A DNA stretch of 64,000 nucleotides from Phycisphaerales bacterium (GCA_029260265.1 JAJDDO010000024.1:1-64000); one strand, 5' to 3'; shown: positions 7,773-17,162, numbered from the stretch's first letter. Made by a program: numbers and translations. Notes: generated from the letters alone by a model not told the origin.

Positions 7773-9530
7773 CTATTCCGCGGCGTCGGCGAACTTGATG
7801 GAGCCCTTGGCGTGCTCCATCGCCTCGCGGGCTTCTTTTTCTGAGCGGATCTGGCGCCCTTGCCCGGCTGCGATGTTCATGGTCTGCTTCTTTTTGTTCA
7901 ACTTGCCCATGATCCATCCGTCGGTGAGCATCGCTTCGAGCGTCTGCAGGTAGGTAAAGATGCCCGCGCCCTGCGGGCCGGCTTGCAGGGTCTCGACGAT
8001 GGTCTTCAGATCGTTCTCTTTGTTGAGCAGATCGATCATTCTCTTCCATGTGTTGGTGTAGGGAAGGATGGTCTCGCCACGCTTCCAGCACTTGACCGGG
8101 AGAATCCGTCCGCCTCGCAGGACGCCCTCGGTGATCTCTTCTGCATTGGCGAGGTTGAGCTTGAACTCGTTGTATTTGGCGATCTCAAACTTGGCGGCCT
8201 TACCCGAGAAGATCTCGACCAGCTTCTTGGATGAGCCAACATCGAACGCGCCGAACCCAGCGCTGTCGATGGACTGGTTGGTGAACCCGCCCTGGGCGAG
8301 CCATCGCCACGCCTGCGATGGCGAAAGCTTGAGCCCGGATTCTTTGGCGATGTTCTGGCAATGCTCTTGGAGGTCGGTGAAGTTGCCGTTGGCTGCGTAC
8401 CAGTACTCTGCAAACCGGATGTGCTGCTCGATGTTGCGTCGCCCCTTGGTGTCGTAGCGGTTTTTTACCCATCCGGCGTCGAGTTCGGCGCGTTCGACCT
8501 CGAGGATCGAGTAGGCAACCTCGCGGGCGGTGCCGTGGGCGAGGGTGAGCCCGGCGGCAAGGATGGGGTCTGCGAATCCGCCGGCCTCGCCGCAGATCCA
8601 CCAGTTCTCGCCCACCAGACGATCGGCGAGGTGCGACCAGTTTTTGGTCGAGAGCACCTTGCCACCGGTCGAGCTCTTGGCTTCCGACAGCAGGGCGCTG
8701 ATTTCTTTTTGTTCTTCGACGGCTTTGAGGAAGAGTTCCTTGGGGCTGAGCCCGGTTTCTTTGTAGTAGGCACTCGGGCAGATAAACCCGACCGATGCGC
8801 GAGATGGGCTCAGCGGGATGAACCAGATCCATCCGTAGGACAACGAGCGGACCTGCACGCGTGTGCCTCCGATACCGATCTCGACGGCCCACTTGGCGTT
8901 GTCGTAGTAATCCCAGAAAGCGACATTGCGGAGATGGGTGGGGGCCTTGCTCTCGACGCCCATCGCTTTGCGGAGCACCGCGACATCTCCCGAGCCATCG
9001 ACATAGTGCCTGGCGGTGATGAGCTGCCCGTTTTCGAGAACGAAGCCGGTGACCCGGTCGCCCTCGGTGGTGATCTCGCGGACCATGGTTTCTTCGCGGA
9101 CCTCGGTGCCGAGTTCTTCGGTGTGGCGGAGGAGGATCTCGTCGTACCGATCGCGTTCGACCTGGAAGGCGGTGTACTTGCGTTGTCCTTCGAACTTGGC
9201 GGGGCGTTCTTCGTCGGTGAACTCTTCCGCGGGGTAAAAATCAAAGTCCCATGCCTCGGCGTCTTTGCCCCATGTGTATGACCCACCGAGTTTGACCGGG
9301 AAGTTGGCGGCTTCAACCTTGTCCCACACGCCCATCTCGTCAAGAATGACCGAGATGCCCGGGAGTTGGGACTCGCCCACATGCTCGCGGGGGAACTTGG
9401 CTTTTTCGAGGATGAGAATCTTCAGATCTGGGGCATATTTTCGCAGCAGCGATGCGACGGTGGTCCCGGTAGGACCTCCTCCAATAATGGCGACATCGAC
9501 TTCATAGGCTTCGTTTGATTGGGTGGTCAT
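7773..9530 (-). CDS. Flavin-dependent halogenase-like oxidoreductase
   Basis: 585 residues. The N-terminal FAD-binding fold has GGGPTGT (17-23), LEKAKFPREHVGES (41-54) and YVDGSGD (176-182). Two signatures point to the flavin-dependent halogenases rather than general monooxygenases: the WxWxIP motif (WIWFIP, 234-239), and a Lys in KLGGSYTWG (about 80), matching the catalytic-Lys segment of the tryptophan-halogenase family. The C-terminal about 200 residues are helical and do not match well-known types, so the substrate is unknown. No flavin reductase or NRPS/PKS gene lies nearby. It is divergent from tpiA across a 160-base gap. It could instead be a geranylgeranyl-reductase-like enzyme. Confidence 0.8.
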   Translation of the reverse strand: MTTQSNEAYEVDVAIIGGGPTGTTVASLLRKYAPDLKILILEKAKFPREHVGESQLPGISVILDEMGVWDKVEAANFPVKLGGSYTWGKDAEAWDFDFYPAEEFTDEERPAKFEGQRKYTAFQVERDRYDEILLRHTEELGTEVREETMVREITTEGDRVTGFVLENGQLITARHYVDGSGDVAVLRKAMGVESKAPTHLRNVAFWDYYDNAKWAVEIGIGGTRVQVRSLSYGWIWFIPLSPSRASVGFICPSAYYKETGLSPKELFLKAVEEQKEISALLSEAKSSTGGKVLSTKNWSHLADRLVGENWWICGEAGGFADPILAAGLTLAHGTAREVAYSILEVERAELDAGWVKNRYDTKGRRNIEQHIRFAEYWYAANGNFTDLQEHCQNIAKESGLKLSPSQAWRWLAQGGFTNQSIDSAGFGAFDVGSSKKLVEIFSGKAAKFEIAKYNEFKLNLANAEEITEGVLRGGRILPVKCWKRGETILPYTNTWKRMIDLLNKENDLKTIVETLQAGPQGAGIFTYLQTLEAMLTDGWIMGKLNKKKQTMNIAAGQGRQIRSEKEAREAMEHAKGSIKFADAAE

Positions 9531-9603
9531 TTGATATGCTCCTTCTTGATCTCTCTGTCGGGCATTTGGCGGTGTCGGTATACGGAAATCTGCCTGATGC
9601 CTA

Positions 9604-9621
9604 GGGTACTACAGTAGTCCC
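9604..9621. promoter_or_regulatory. Palindromic operator candidate between halogenase-like gene and tpiA
   Basis: GGGTACTACAGTAGTCCC contains a perfect ACTAC-A-GTAGT palindrome extended by GGG/CCC. It lies in the divergent intergenic space 9531-9690, about 75 bases from each start, a typical operator location. No regulator gene is adjacent. Confidence 0.4.
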
Positions 9622-9690
9622 TCCGGGCGAAAAAATGCTTGGGGAAGAAATATAGGACACAGTTATCCCTAATACAAAGGAGTGTATCGG

Positions 9691-10476
9691 ATGAGCACAG
9701 GTGATCGCAAGCCGTTTGTGGGCGGAAACTGGAAAATGAACACGGATTCTGAAGGTGCACGCGCGCTTATCGGGGGGGTTGGCGGTATTGGCGGCGGGGA
9801 CGCCGAGGTGGTGGTGTATCCGCCGTTTCCATACCTCCGCGAGGTGGCAGCGGATATCTCTTCTCAGGGATCGCGTGTCGTGCTCGGGGCGCAGGATTTT
9901 CGCCATGAGCCCAACGGGGCGATGACCGGCTGCGTGTCGATCGATATGCTCAAAGATTGCTCGGTTTCCAGCGTGCTGACGGGGCATTCGGAGCGTCGGC
10001 ATGTGATCGGTGAGACGGATTCATTGATCAACGCGAAGACCAAGGCCGCACTCGATGCGGGGATGCAGGTTGTGCTATGCATTGGAGAGTTGCTCGAGCA
10101 GCGTGAAGCCGGACAGACAGACGCGGTCAACGAGCGGCAACTGCGCGCGGGGCTCGAGGGTGTGGATGAGGGCTCGCTCGATCGGGTTGTGATCGCTTAC
10201 GAACCGGTCTGGGCGATCGGAACCGGAAAAACAGCGACCTCAGCGGATGCCCAGGATGCCCATGCCAAGATCAGATCGGTCCTCGCATCGATGTACAGCA
10301 AAGAGGCCGCGGGGAAGATGCGGATTTTGTATGGTGGTTCGGTCAAGCCCGGGAATGCGGAAGAGTTGTTCTCGATGCCCGACATCGATGGCGGGTTGAT
10401 CGGCGGGGCGAGCCTGAATGCAGAGGATTTTGGTGCGATCGTCTCGGCAACTCGGGCATCGATCAAGCGGGGCTGA
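9691..10476 (+). CDS. tpiA: Triosephosphate isomerase
   Basis: 261 residues. It interconverts dihydroxyacetone phosphate and glyceraldehyde-3-phosphate. Catalytic signatures are NWKMN (Lys about 15), TGHSERR (His) and AYEPVWAIGTGKTAT (Glu and loop 6), with YGGSVKP near the C-terminus. The ATG at 9691 follows AAAGGAG at a nine-base spacing; the GTG nine bases earlier is too close to it. It is followed by secG, as in many bacteria, and may head a tpiA-secG-yicC operon. Confidence 0.97.
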   Translation: MSTGDRKPFVGGNWKMNTDSEGARALIGGVGGIGGGDAEVVVYPPFPYLREVAADISSQGSRVVLGAQDFRHEPNGAMTGCVSIDMLKDCSVSSVLTGHSERRHVIGETDSLINAKTKAALDAGMQVVLCIGELLEQREAGQTDAVNERQLRAGLEGVDEGSLDRVVIAYEPVWAIGTGKTATSADAQDAHAKIRSVLASMYSKEAAGKMRILYGGSVKPGNAEELFSMPDIDGGLIGGASLNAEDFGAIVSATRASIKRG

Positions 10477-10621
10477 TTGTCTGAGAGAAGGTCTTGTGGA
10501 AGAAACGGGTGTTGGAGCCGAAAGACCTGTGAGTGCCTAGACTTGCCTTCGCCCGATTTGAGGCGTGCGTGACCGATTGGAGCCTGCATTGCGTAGCGAT
10601 AGTTTACAAGTTCTGGCAGCG

Positions 10622-11080
10622 ATGAGCCCGGTGGCAACCACCCTCTTGGTGGTTGTGTTCCTCGTTATAAGCGTCACGATGATCCTGATTGTCTTGGTCC
10701 AGCGTCCTCAGGGGGGCGGGCTTTCGGGCGCGTTTGGTGCCGGCGGTGATGGTGCGGGGCAGACCGCGTTCGGTACGAAAACGGGCGATGTGCTGACCTG
10801 GGCAACTATCGGCATCTTTGTGATGTTTGTGGTCTTCGCGGTGGTTCTGAACTTTGCGACGCGTCCGGGCGAGCCCAAGGACAACACGCCTTCGATCGTT
10901 GCGCCGGGCACGCCCCGCGAAACGGTGGATGACACAGAGACAGAAGATGCAGCCGACGATTCAAGTCAAGTCCAAGGCGACGAGAGCGACGCTGCGAGCG
11001 CGGCCCCAGACCCTGAGCAGGGCTCGGAAACCGAATCAGATCCTGAGCAAGAACCATCACCCGAGCCGAGCGGCGGGTAA
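10622..11080 (+). CDS. secG: Preprotein translocase subunit SecG
   Basis: About 152 residues from the ATG at 10622. Two membrane helices (ATTLLVVVFLVISVTMILIV and about 55-75) flank the conserved cytoplasmic loop QRPQGGGLSGAFG, the SecG signature. SecG supports SecYEG in protein export. The last about 75 residues form a strongly acidic Asp/Glu/Ser/Pro tail absent from the typical 70-110 residue SecG; similar low-complexity tails occur in other planctomycete SecG proteins as far as I recall. Start choice is moderate, since no strong ribosome-binding site is seen. Confidence 0.9.
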   Translation: MSPVATTLLVVVFLVISVTMILIVLVQRPQGGGLSGAFGAGGDGAGQTAFGTKTGDVLTWATIGIFVMFVVFAVVLNFATRPGEPKDNTPSIVAPGTPRETVDDTETEDAADDSSQVQGDESDAASAAPDPEQGSETESDPEQEPSPEPSGG

Positions 11081-11153
11081 GTTTCCGCGGTAGACTCGTT
11101 CCTGAGGGTGCTTCGGGGGCGGGGCGTTCTCTTTGGTCAACAGGAGTGTGCTT

Positions 11154-12038
11154 GTGATTCGAAGCATGACAGGCTTTGGCGATGCGGCCAAGAGCGAAGA
11201 CGCAACGAACTACGCCGTCGAAGTGCGCAGCGTCAACAATAAATACCTCAAGTGCAATATCCGGATCCCGGATTCGCTTGCTTCGCTTGAGCCCGAGCTC
11301 GAACAGATTATTCGATCATCGGTTTCGCGTGGTTCGGTGACGCTTACGGTGACCTGCTCGAGCAGGGACGCCGGGGCGGCGCAGGTGATCAACACCGCTG
11401 CGTTGCGTGCGTACGCCGAGCAGATCAGCGACGCGATGGGGATCCCGGTTTCGGAGGTCACCGCGGGCGATCTTGTGAATCTGCCCGGGGTGCTTCAAGA
11501 CGCAACGGACGAGGGTGATCGGTTGCACCACGCCCGGTCTGCGATCAAGCCTCTGGTGAAACTTGCGCTCGAGCACATGATTGCGATGCGGACGCGCGAG
11601 GGCGTTGCATTGCGTGATGATCTTGCGGGGCATCTTGATCTGATCGAGGATCGACTCGGGCAGATCGCCGAATCCGCCGGTTCGGTGGTGGACGGCTACG
11701 CCGATCGTTTGCAGTCGCGGATGGAGTTGATGCTCAGCAAGATTGATATCAAGGCGGACCCATCAGAGATCATCCGCGAGGTCGCGGTGTACGCCGAGAA
11801 AACGGACATCGCCGAAGAGATCGCCCGGCTCTCCGAGCACCTTGTGCATTTCAAGGAGATGCTCAACAGCGACGATGATCGCCCCATCGGGCGGACGATG
11901 GACTTTCTTTCGCAGGAACTGCTCCGAGAAGCGAACACTATCGCGAGCAAAAGCCCGGACGCAGCCATGAGCCGGCTCACAGTCGAGATCAAGGGCGCGA
12001 TCGATCGGATCAAGGAACAGGTCCAGAACGCGGAGTGA
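11154..12038 (+). CDS. YicC/YloC family endoribonuclease-like protein
   Basis: About 294 residues. The GTG at 11154 follows CAGGAG and gives the family's typical start IRSMTGFG. Also conserved are VRSVNNKYL, the central helical region and the C-terminal DxxRExxxxxSK-type segment (DFLSQELLREANTIASKS). The family acts as endoribonuclease or RNA-decay accessory proteins in E. coli and Bacillus. It sits between secG and an APH-type kinase; many bacteria place it just before gmk and rpoZ, which is not the case here. Confidence 0.9.
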   Translation: MIRSMTGFGDAAKSEDATNYAVEVRSVNNKYLKCNIRIPDSLASLEPELEQIIRSSVSRGSVTLTVTCSSRDAGAAQVINTAALRAYAEQISDAMGIPVSEVTAGDLVNLPGVLQDATDEGDRLHHARSAIKPLVKLALEHMIAMRTREGVALRDDLAGHLDLIEDRLGQIAESAGSVVDGYADRLQSRMELMLSKIDIKADPSEIIREVAVYAEKTDIAEEIARLSEHLVHFKEMLNSDDDRPIGRTMDFLSQELLREANTIASKSPDAAMSRLTVEIKGAIDRIKEQVQNAE

Positions 12039-12042
12039 AGCG

Positions 12043-13071
12043 GTGGTGAACGAGCAGCCCGAGAGTATCTCGCTGGATGCAACGCATCGCCCGCCGCCCG
12101 GTCCGCGGAGCCCATCAATATCCAATGACCTGAACCACGACGAGATCCGTGCGGTGCTTTCTCGTTATGAGCTCGGTGCGGTGCATCGGGTCGAGGATCT
12201 TCGCGCGGGCAGCGAGCTTTCACCAAAGGCGATTGTCGAGTGTGAGCGTGGGAAGATGCTGCTCAAGCGCCGTGCGCGTGGGCTCGATGTGCCGTCGCTC
12301 GTCGCGTTTTCGCATGAGGTTCTCATCGGGTGTCTGCGTGCGGGGTTGTGCGTGCCGCCTCTGGTGGGCACGACGGAATCGAACAACTCGATGGTGCAGT
12401 TCAACGATCATATCTACGAGTTGTTTGTATTCATCGAGGGCGGAGCGTATTCACAGAGCGCGCAACAGGCGCACCAAGCGGGGGCGTTGCTTGGCGAGGC
12501 GCACGAGGTGATGGGGACGCTTGAATATTCGTTCGAGGCTTCGGTCGAGCCGACGGTTGTTGATCCTTCCCGCGCCGCTCGGGTTTCTGCTTGCGAGGGG
12601 TTTGATGAGGGCTCGATCGAGCGTGCAACCAAGATCCTCGCTTATGGGGCGGACCTTGTGCGTGCCAACGCCGAGCGAGCCGGTCTGGTGCATGGCGATT
12701 GGCATCCGGGCAATATGATTTATCAGGGCGATGAGGTTGTTGCGGTGTGCGACTTTGACAACACGCGGATCGGCTCACGCCAGCGTGAAATCGCCCAGGC
12801 GCTGGTGCATTTCTCTTTGAGGCCGGGTGCCCATATCGAGCCAGAGACCGATCTGATCCGTGCGTTCTTCCGCGGGTATCACCAGCGGCACGAGGGGATC
12901 GATCCGCGTGTGATCGCGTCGCTTATGCCCGCGGTACTGCTTGACGAAGCGTTCGCGTCTGTGCCGCCCGGTCAAGGCTCGGCACATGCGGCGATGCTGA
13001 CAGCATTGCTCGCCCGGGCCGTCTGGATGCAGGATCATCATGGCGAACTGACCACGCTGCTCGATGGGTAA
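12043..13071 (+). CDS. Phosphotransferase enzyme family protein (APH fold)
   Basis: 342 residues beginning at GTG, four bases after yicC (a second GTG follows directly). The APH/choline-kinase fold is shown by the catalytic loop HGDWHPGN (about 223-230) and the metal-binding CDFDN (about 240-244), with a small N-terminal lobe containing KGxMLLKRR-like sequence. Such enzymes phosphorylate small molecules (aminoglycosides, homoserine, choline) or act as RdoA-like protein kinases. Nothing here defines the substrate. It ends 15 bases before the convergent TPR gene. Confidence 0.8.
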   Translation: MVNEQPESISLDATHRPPPGPRSPSISNDLNHDEIRAVLSRYELGAVHRVEDLRAGSELSPKAIVECERGKMLLKRRARGLDVPSLVAFSHEVLIGCLRAGLCVPPLVGTTESNNSMVQFNDHIYELFVFIEGGAYSQSAQQAHQAGALLGEAHEVMGTLEYSFEASVEPTVVDPSRAARVSACEGFDEGSIERATKILAYGADLVRANAERAGLVHGDWHPGNMIYQGDEVVAVCDFDNTRIGSRQREIAQALVHFSLRPGAHIEPETDLIRAFFRGYHQRHEGIDPRVIASLMPAVLLDEAFASVPPGQGSAHAAMLTALLARAVWMQDHHGELTTLLDG

Positions 13072-13086
13072 AACAGATTCGATTGA

Positions 13087-15720
13087 TTAATCTGTGGGCA
13101 TCGAACGCAAAGCATTGAGTGCTTCGAGGCGTTGGGCGTGGATGGGCTGATCGGGCTCGAGTTTGATCAGCGCCTCGATGTGTCTTGCGGCAAGCTCGTA
13201 GTCGCCGGTGAGGATCGCGATGCGTGCGCCCTGTTCGCGGTAGTGGGGGTTGAACGGTGATCGGCGGACCGCGAGTTGTGCATACCTGCGTGCGGTGTTC
13301 AAGTCCGATCTTTGGGCAGCGAGCAACGCGATCTGGTCGGCGTATGCCGACGAATGGACCTCGCGGTCGTCGAGAAAAATGAGATGTTCAAGGGCCGCCC
13401 CGCGTGTATCCGCATCGTCTGATGCAAGGTAATGCCGGGCGAGCAGCCGATGCGGGACCTCGTCAGTCGGGCTGATTCGTATGAACCGCTGGATTGATTC
13501 GATGGTGGAACCGTCGAGCCGGGCCTTGCCGGTGCTGAGCAACTGTGCGAACTTCACACGCAGCAGCTGCGGATGTTCGGGGTGATCGATCAGCAGTGTG
13601 TTGATTGTTTCGGCAGGGATCCGGCTCGGATTGCTTGGCGCATCGGGGAGCAGTTCGCTGAGCGGCAAGTGCGCTGAGCCTTCTTCGAACACGAGCGAGA
13701 GCTCGATGAGTTGTGCTTCGCCCCAGACCAAGAAATCTTGGTAGAACTCGTCGGGCGAGACGCCGAGCGATTCAACAAAGGCTTCGGTTGGTGTTCGTCC
13801 TGCGGTGGATGCGTCCATGATTTTGAGCGGCGCATCGGGGCCGAAGCGTTCGATGATGAACTCGTACATCCACGCGCCCTGGGCGTAGGCGAGCGAGCGA
13901 TCGCCCTCACGCTTCGGGCGAACAAAGGCTTCGTTGATCTCTTCGAGATCGAACAACCGGTTGGCGGTGAACGCGCTGGTGAGCATCGACCAGGTGCGTG
14001 ATGAGCGTGGGGCGTCCTCGTTGTACACCGCGTTTGCTTCGGTCATCCAGTGGATGATCCGGTTGCGTGTCCGCGAGAGGTTGGCCGAGTGGGTGAACTC
14101 GTGCTGAAACACGCGTGCCCAGTCGTATGAGCCCGCGAATGAGCCGTTGGTATCTCGTGGGGATTCCATGGCGATGATCGGTCCGGTCGAGGCGGCCATG
14201 GTATGGATCGAGGGCATCCCGGTAATGCGGACCGAGAAGAACTCGTGGTTGGGCATGATCTCGATGCGTGTTTTGGTGCCCGGTTCGTGATCGGTGCCGC
14301 CGGGCAGGCCGCCGGTTACGCGGCGGTAGATCTCTTCGAGGGTCGGCGGCATTTCCTCTGCGAGCACACGATCAATCCCGCTCTGAAAACGAAGCACGAA
14401 ATGCTCTGTCTCGATCGTCTCAAAGCCCATCAACTCCCGCACGAGCGTGAGCGAGTTCTGGGCACGCAGGTTGAACGGGTCGAGCTTGATCGCGCGCTCG
14501 AGGGTTTTCTTGGCTCCGGTATCGTCGCCGGATTGGATGAGCATCAGCCCGAGCTCAAGCCTCGGTGTGCCCCAATGCGGAGCGAGCGCTATCGCACGAT
14601 GGAGCATCTCTTCGCCTTGCTCATACTGGCGAGCCTCGGCGAGGGTTGTGCCGACGAGCATCAGCGCATCGGGCTGATCAGGAGAGAGCTCGTTGTATGC
14701 AGCCAGCAGGCGTTCGGTTGAGGATTCGCGGAATGCGCCCGCGGATGCGGCGGCTTCGAGCGCGAGCAGATCTCGCTGGTTGGGCACCCTTGCAAGGACC
14801 GGGTCGATGGCGTGCTCAGCGCCGATGGGGTCCCGGTGGCGTAAGGCTGCGCGGGCGCGGATCTGAGCGCTGAGAATGCTCGGCGATTGAGCGCCGGCGA
14901 TCGAGCCGGCGATGGTGTCGAGCTGGTTGGCGATGCGATCAGCCTGATCAAGATCGAACTGGTCAACCGCGATGCGTCCGAGAAGGCTGAACGCCAACGC
15001 GTGCTTGGGGTTTCTCTTGAGCACCTCGATCGCGGCGTCGCGTGCAGCCTGGGCGTTGTGGTGTTCATAGAGCAGCTCGGCCTCGACCATACGGATCTCG
15101 GGGTTCAACTGGTCGATGGTGTCGCGTCCGTGGGCGATCAGGGTGTTGAGTTGTTTGTACACGGTGCCCGCGTCGGCCTGCATCGCCCGGATTGAGTAGA
15201 GGTGCATCAGCCCGCGAACACCATAGCCAAGCTCGGTCGCATTGTTGATCGTGCTTGATTCGAGGATAGATTCGAGCCCTTCGAGCTCTTCGATGGCGTC
15301 GCCGGTTCTTCCGAGCATGGTCATGCATCGTGCTCTGATTGTGAGCCTTGCTAGTTGGCTGTCTGCGATTGGTTCGTCGAGCAGGCGCAATCCATCTTCG
15401 GGCTGCCCTCGCATCAGGGCGCTGATCGCACGATCGAGTGGTTGAGCATCTTGACTCATCAACGCGGGGTGCTCGTACGCGCCGGCGATCAAAGCTGCAC
15501 GGGCGAGCCGACCCGGATCGCTGAGATGGTCATCGTTCCAGAGGCCGTGCTCGATTGCAAAGTCCGCGCGTTCGTCCTCGCTGAGGTATGCGGCGTTGGC
15601 GCGATCGACTATCGCGGGCATTACTTCTTGTGCAGCATTCATCGGCGAATCCGCCGGCGCGGTTGGCTGAGCGATGCAGAGCGATGCGGTGGTCAAGATC
15701 ACGAGAGCGGAGGGGATCAT
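13087..15720 (-). CDS. Secreted TPR protein with central gluzincin (peptidase MA-like) domain
   Basis: 877 residues. An N-terminal signal peptide (to about 18, CIAQ) is followed by TPR-like helical repeats to about 430 (for example HALAFSLLGRIAVDQFDLDQA). A metallopeptidase-like domain spans about 435-690 and carries HEFTH (540-544, HExxH) plus the downstream third-ligand pattern WMTEANAVYNE (Glu about 561), as in peptidase MA / gluzincins. Further TPR repeats fill 700-870. The catalytic set looks complete, so it is probably an active periplasmic zinc protease, or one repurposed as a scaffold. Its ATG overlaps the stop of the LolA-like gene by four bases, indicating coupled expression. Confidence 0.85.
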   Translation of the reverse strand: MIPSALVILTTASLCIAQPTAPADSPMNAAQEVMPAIVDRANAAYLSEDERADFAIEHGLWNDDHLSDPGRLARAALIAGAYEHPALMSQDAQPLDRAISALMRGQPEDGLRLLDEPIADSQLARLTIRARCMTMLGRTGDAIEELEGLESILESSTINNATELGYGVRGLMHLYSIRAMQADAGTVYKQLNTLIAHGRDTIDQLNPEIRMVEAELLYEHHNAQAARDAAIEVLKRNPKHALAFSLLGRIAVDQFDLDQADRIANQLDTIAGSIAGAQSPSILSAQIRARAALRHRDPIGAEHAIDPVLARVPNQRDLLALEAAASAGAFRESSTERLLAAYNELSPDQPDALMLVGTTLAEARQYEQGEEMLHRAIALAPHWGTPRLELGLMLIQSGDDTGAKKTLERAIKLDPFNLRAQNSLTLVRELMGFETIETEHFVLRFQSGIDRVLAEEMPPTLEEIYRRVTGGLPGGTDHEPGTKTRIEIMPNHEFFSVRITGMPSIHTMAASTGPIIAMESPRDTNGSFAGSYDWARVFQHEFTHSANLSRTRNRIIHWMTEANAVYNEDAPRSSRTWSMLTSAFTANRLFDLEEINEAFVRPKREGDRSLAYAQGAWMYEFIIERFGPDAPLKIMDASTAGRTPTEAFVESLGVSPDEFYQDFLVWGEAQLIELSLVFEEGSAHLPLSELLPDAPSNPSRIPAETINTLLIDHPEHPQLLRVKFAQLLSTGKARLDGSTIESIQRFIRISPTDEVPHRLLARHYLASDDADTRGAALEHLIFLDDREVHSSAYADQIALLAAQRSDLNTARRYAQLAVRRSPFNPHYREQGARIAILTGDYELAARHIEALIKLEPDQPIHAQRLEALNALRSMPTD

Positions 15721-16640
15721 TCGCCTTGTTCCATTTCGTTTAGTTCTTCGTTGGTTGGCTCATGCACCTTGGCTTTGCCTCGCCATGGGGAGATCTGGAT
15801 ATTCCATCCGCTTGTGTCATCAGGGGTTTGTGTTGAGAAGACCTCGCCCTTGATTGGCGTGTTGGGTTCAACGCCGAAGAGCTCGACGATCTGGATGTTC
15901 CCGGTCCATTCGGCCTTGATGTACAGCCTGGGGAGCAGCGTCGAAGCATCAACCCAGATCCGCACATGGTCCCAGTCGTCTTCAAGCCCCGATCCCGGTC
16001 TGGGCGTGAGCATGAGCTGGGTGCAGCCTTCAACAAGCACCGCGAGCCCGGCGAGCTCGGGGAAATCTTCGTTGTTGGTCAGCCCGTCATTGGTATCGAG
16101 CAGTTCGGTTTTGTAGGCACCAAGCACCCGGCTGGTATCGTGCCCGAGTGAAACCCAGAACGGGGCCTCACGCATCAGCTCCATCGGGTCGAGCTGCTCG
16201 CCGGCAGGGACGAGCTGGGTTTTATTGAACTGCTTATCCGCGGGCAGTTTCTCGACGAGCCATTGCCCGTCGAAGCAGTACTGCTCGTCTATATCTTGTT
16301 TCCGCTGATCGACAATGAGCTCGTCGAATCGAACCGCATAGTCGCGGTGGGCGTTGACGTGATCGGTGCGAAGAAACAACCACCCGTGGCGTGTTTGGAT
16401 ATCGCCTTCGAGCGCTTGGATGGTGGTGAAGCGGACTTCACCATTGAGCGTGTTGATCGTGCGGTCATTGTCGGCCAGGGCCTTGAGCAGATCGGCAGCG
16501 GATCCGGGTTGTTCGGCGGCGCGTTGTTCAGCAGGAACCGGGCGGCTCTCGCCGATTGAATCATCGGGTGAAGGGGCAAGGCTCAACCCTGTGAGTGAGA
16601 GGATCAGGCTGAGACCCAAACTTAGACTGTTTCCGATCAT
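15717..16640 (-). CDS. LolA-like periplasmic lipoprotein-carrier fold protein
   Basis: 307 residues with a signal peptide (hydrophobic core LSLGLSLILSLTGLSLA). The body alternates strands with the layout of LolA-like folds (LNGEVRFTTIQAL, RHGWLFLRTDHV, FDGQWLVEKLP, VRIWVDASTLLPRLY), as in the DUF2092/LolA superfamily. True LolA moves lipoproteins to the outer membrane; this large, divergent version may bind another lipid or a lipoprotein. AAGGAG precedes the ATG. It is coupled to the downstream TPR-protease gene, suggesting a joint envelope role. Confidence 0.7.
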   Translation of the reverse strand: MIGNSLSLGLSLILSLTGLSLAPSPDDSIGESRPVPAEQRAAEQPGSAADLLKALADNDRTINTLNGEVRFTTIQALEGDIQTRHGWLFLRTDHVNAHRDYAVRFDELIVDQRKQDIDEQYCFDGQWLVEKLPADKQFNKTQLVPAGEQLDPMELMREAPFWVSLGHDTSRVLGAYKTELLDTNDGLTNNEDFPELAGLAVLVEGCTQLMLTPRPGSGLEDDWDHVRIWVDASTLLPRLYIKAEWTGNIQIVELFGVEPNTPIKGEVFSTQTPDDTSGWNIQISPWRGKAKVHEPTNEELNEMEQGE

Positions 16641-16688
16641 GATTCGTGCTCCTTGGCTGTAGGTTGTACCGCCGAGACGGCGAACGGT

Positions 16689-17162
16689 TCAGCCATTGTC
16701 CGATTGACTGCATTCTATGGTCCCCATCGCGGCATCGGGGGAATCGAGGTACGCCTGCATGATCGCTGCAGCAGCGATGGCGTCGCGGCGGGCCTTCTTC
16801 TGCTTATGCGTCAGCCCGGTTTGGGCCATCCGTTCATCGGCGGCCTTGCTTGTGCGCCGCTCGTCGACCAGCACCACATCCATACCGATCGCATCGGCCA
16901 GACGCTGACCAAACACACGCGAAATCTTTGATCGCGGGCTCTCAGAGCCGTCCATGTTGATCGCGAGCCCGAGCAAGATCTCGGCACGCTGGGTTCCAAC
17001 CTGCTCGCAGATTTCTTGAACGATCGCTTCGAGCAGCCTGGCCCCACCGGCATCACTGATGGGAACCTCAATGCAGCCGACGGGTGAACTGATCTGGGTG
17101 ATCCGATCGCCGAGGGCGATGCCCGTGCGTTTGTCTCCGAGATCAATCGCGATCAGGCGCAT
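16689..17162 (-). CDS. ruvX: Putative pre-16S rRNA nuclease / Holliday junction resolvase RuvX
   Basis: 157 residues, normal for the YqgF family. The start MRLIAIDLGDKRTG carries the first catalytic Asp in the RNase-H fold. LLGLAINMDGSES and the C-terminal VVLVDERRTSKAA and KKARRDAIAAAAIMQ complete the family pattern; the longer open frame upstream lacks family sequence. It is involved in 16S rRNA 5' maturation and possibly recombination. It lies 32 bases downstream of manC and shares a likely operon with ruvA. Confidence 0.92.
   Translation of the reverse strand: MRLIAIDLGDKRTGIALGDRITQISSPVGCIEVPISDAGGARLLEAIVQEICEQVGTQRAEILLGLAINMDGSESPRSKISRVFGQRLADAIGMDVVLVDERRTSKAADERMAQTGLTHKQKKARRDAIAAAAIMQAYLDSPDAAMGTIECSQSDNG

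Noticed and set aside
7615-7953. 112-residue open frame between the membrane protein and halogenase-like genes
   Set aside because: Half of it is antisense to the halogenase-like gene, it runs through the inverted repeat, and it has no motif or strong ribosome-binding site.
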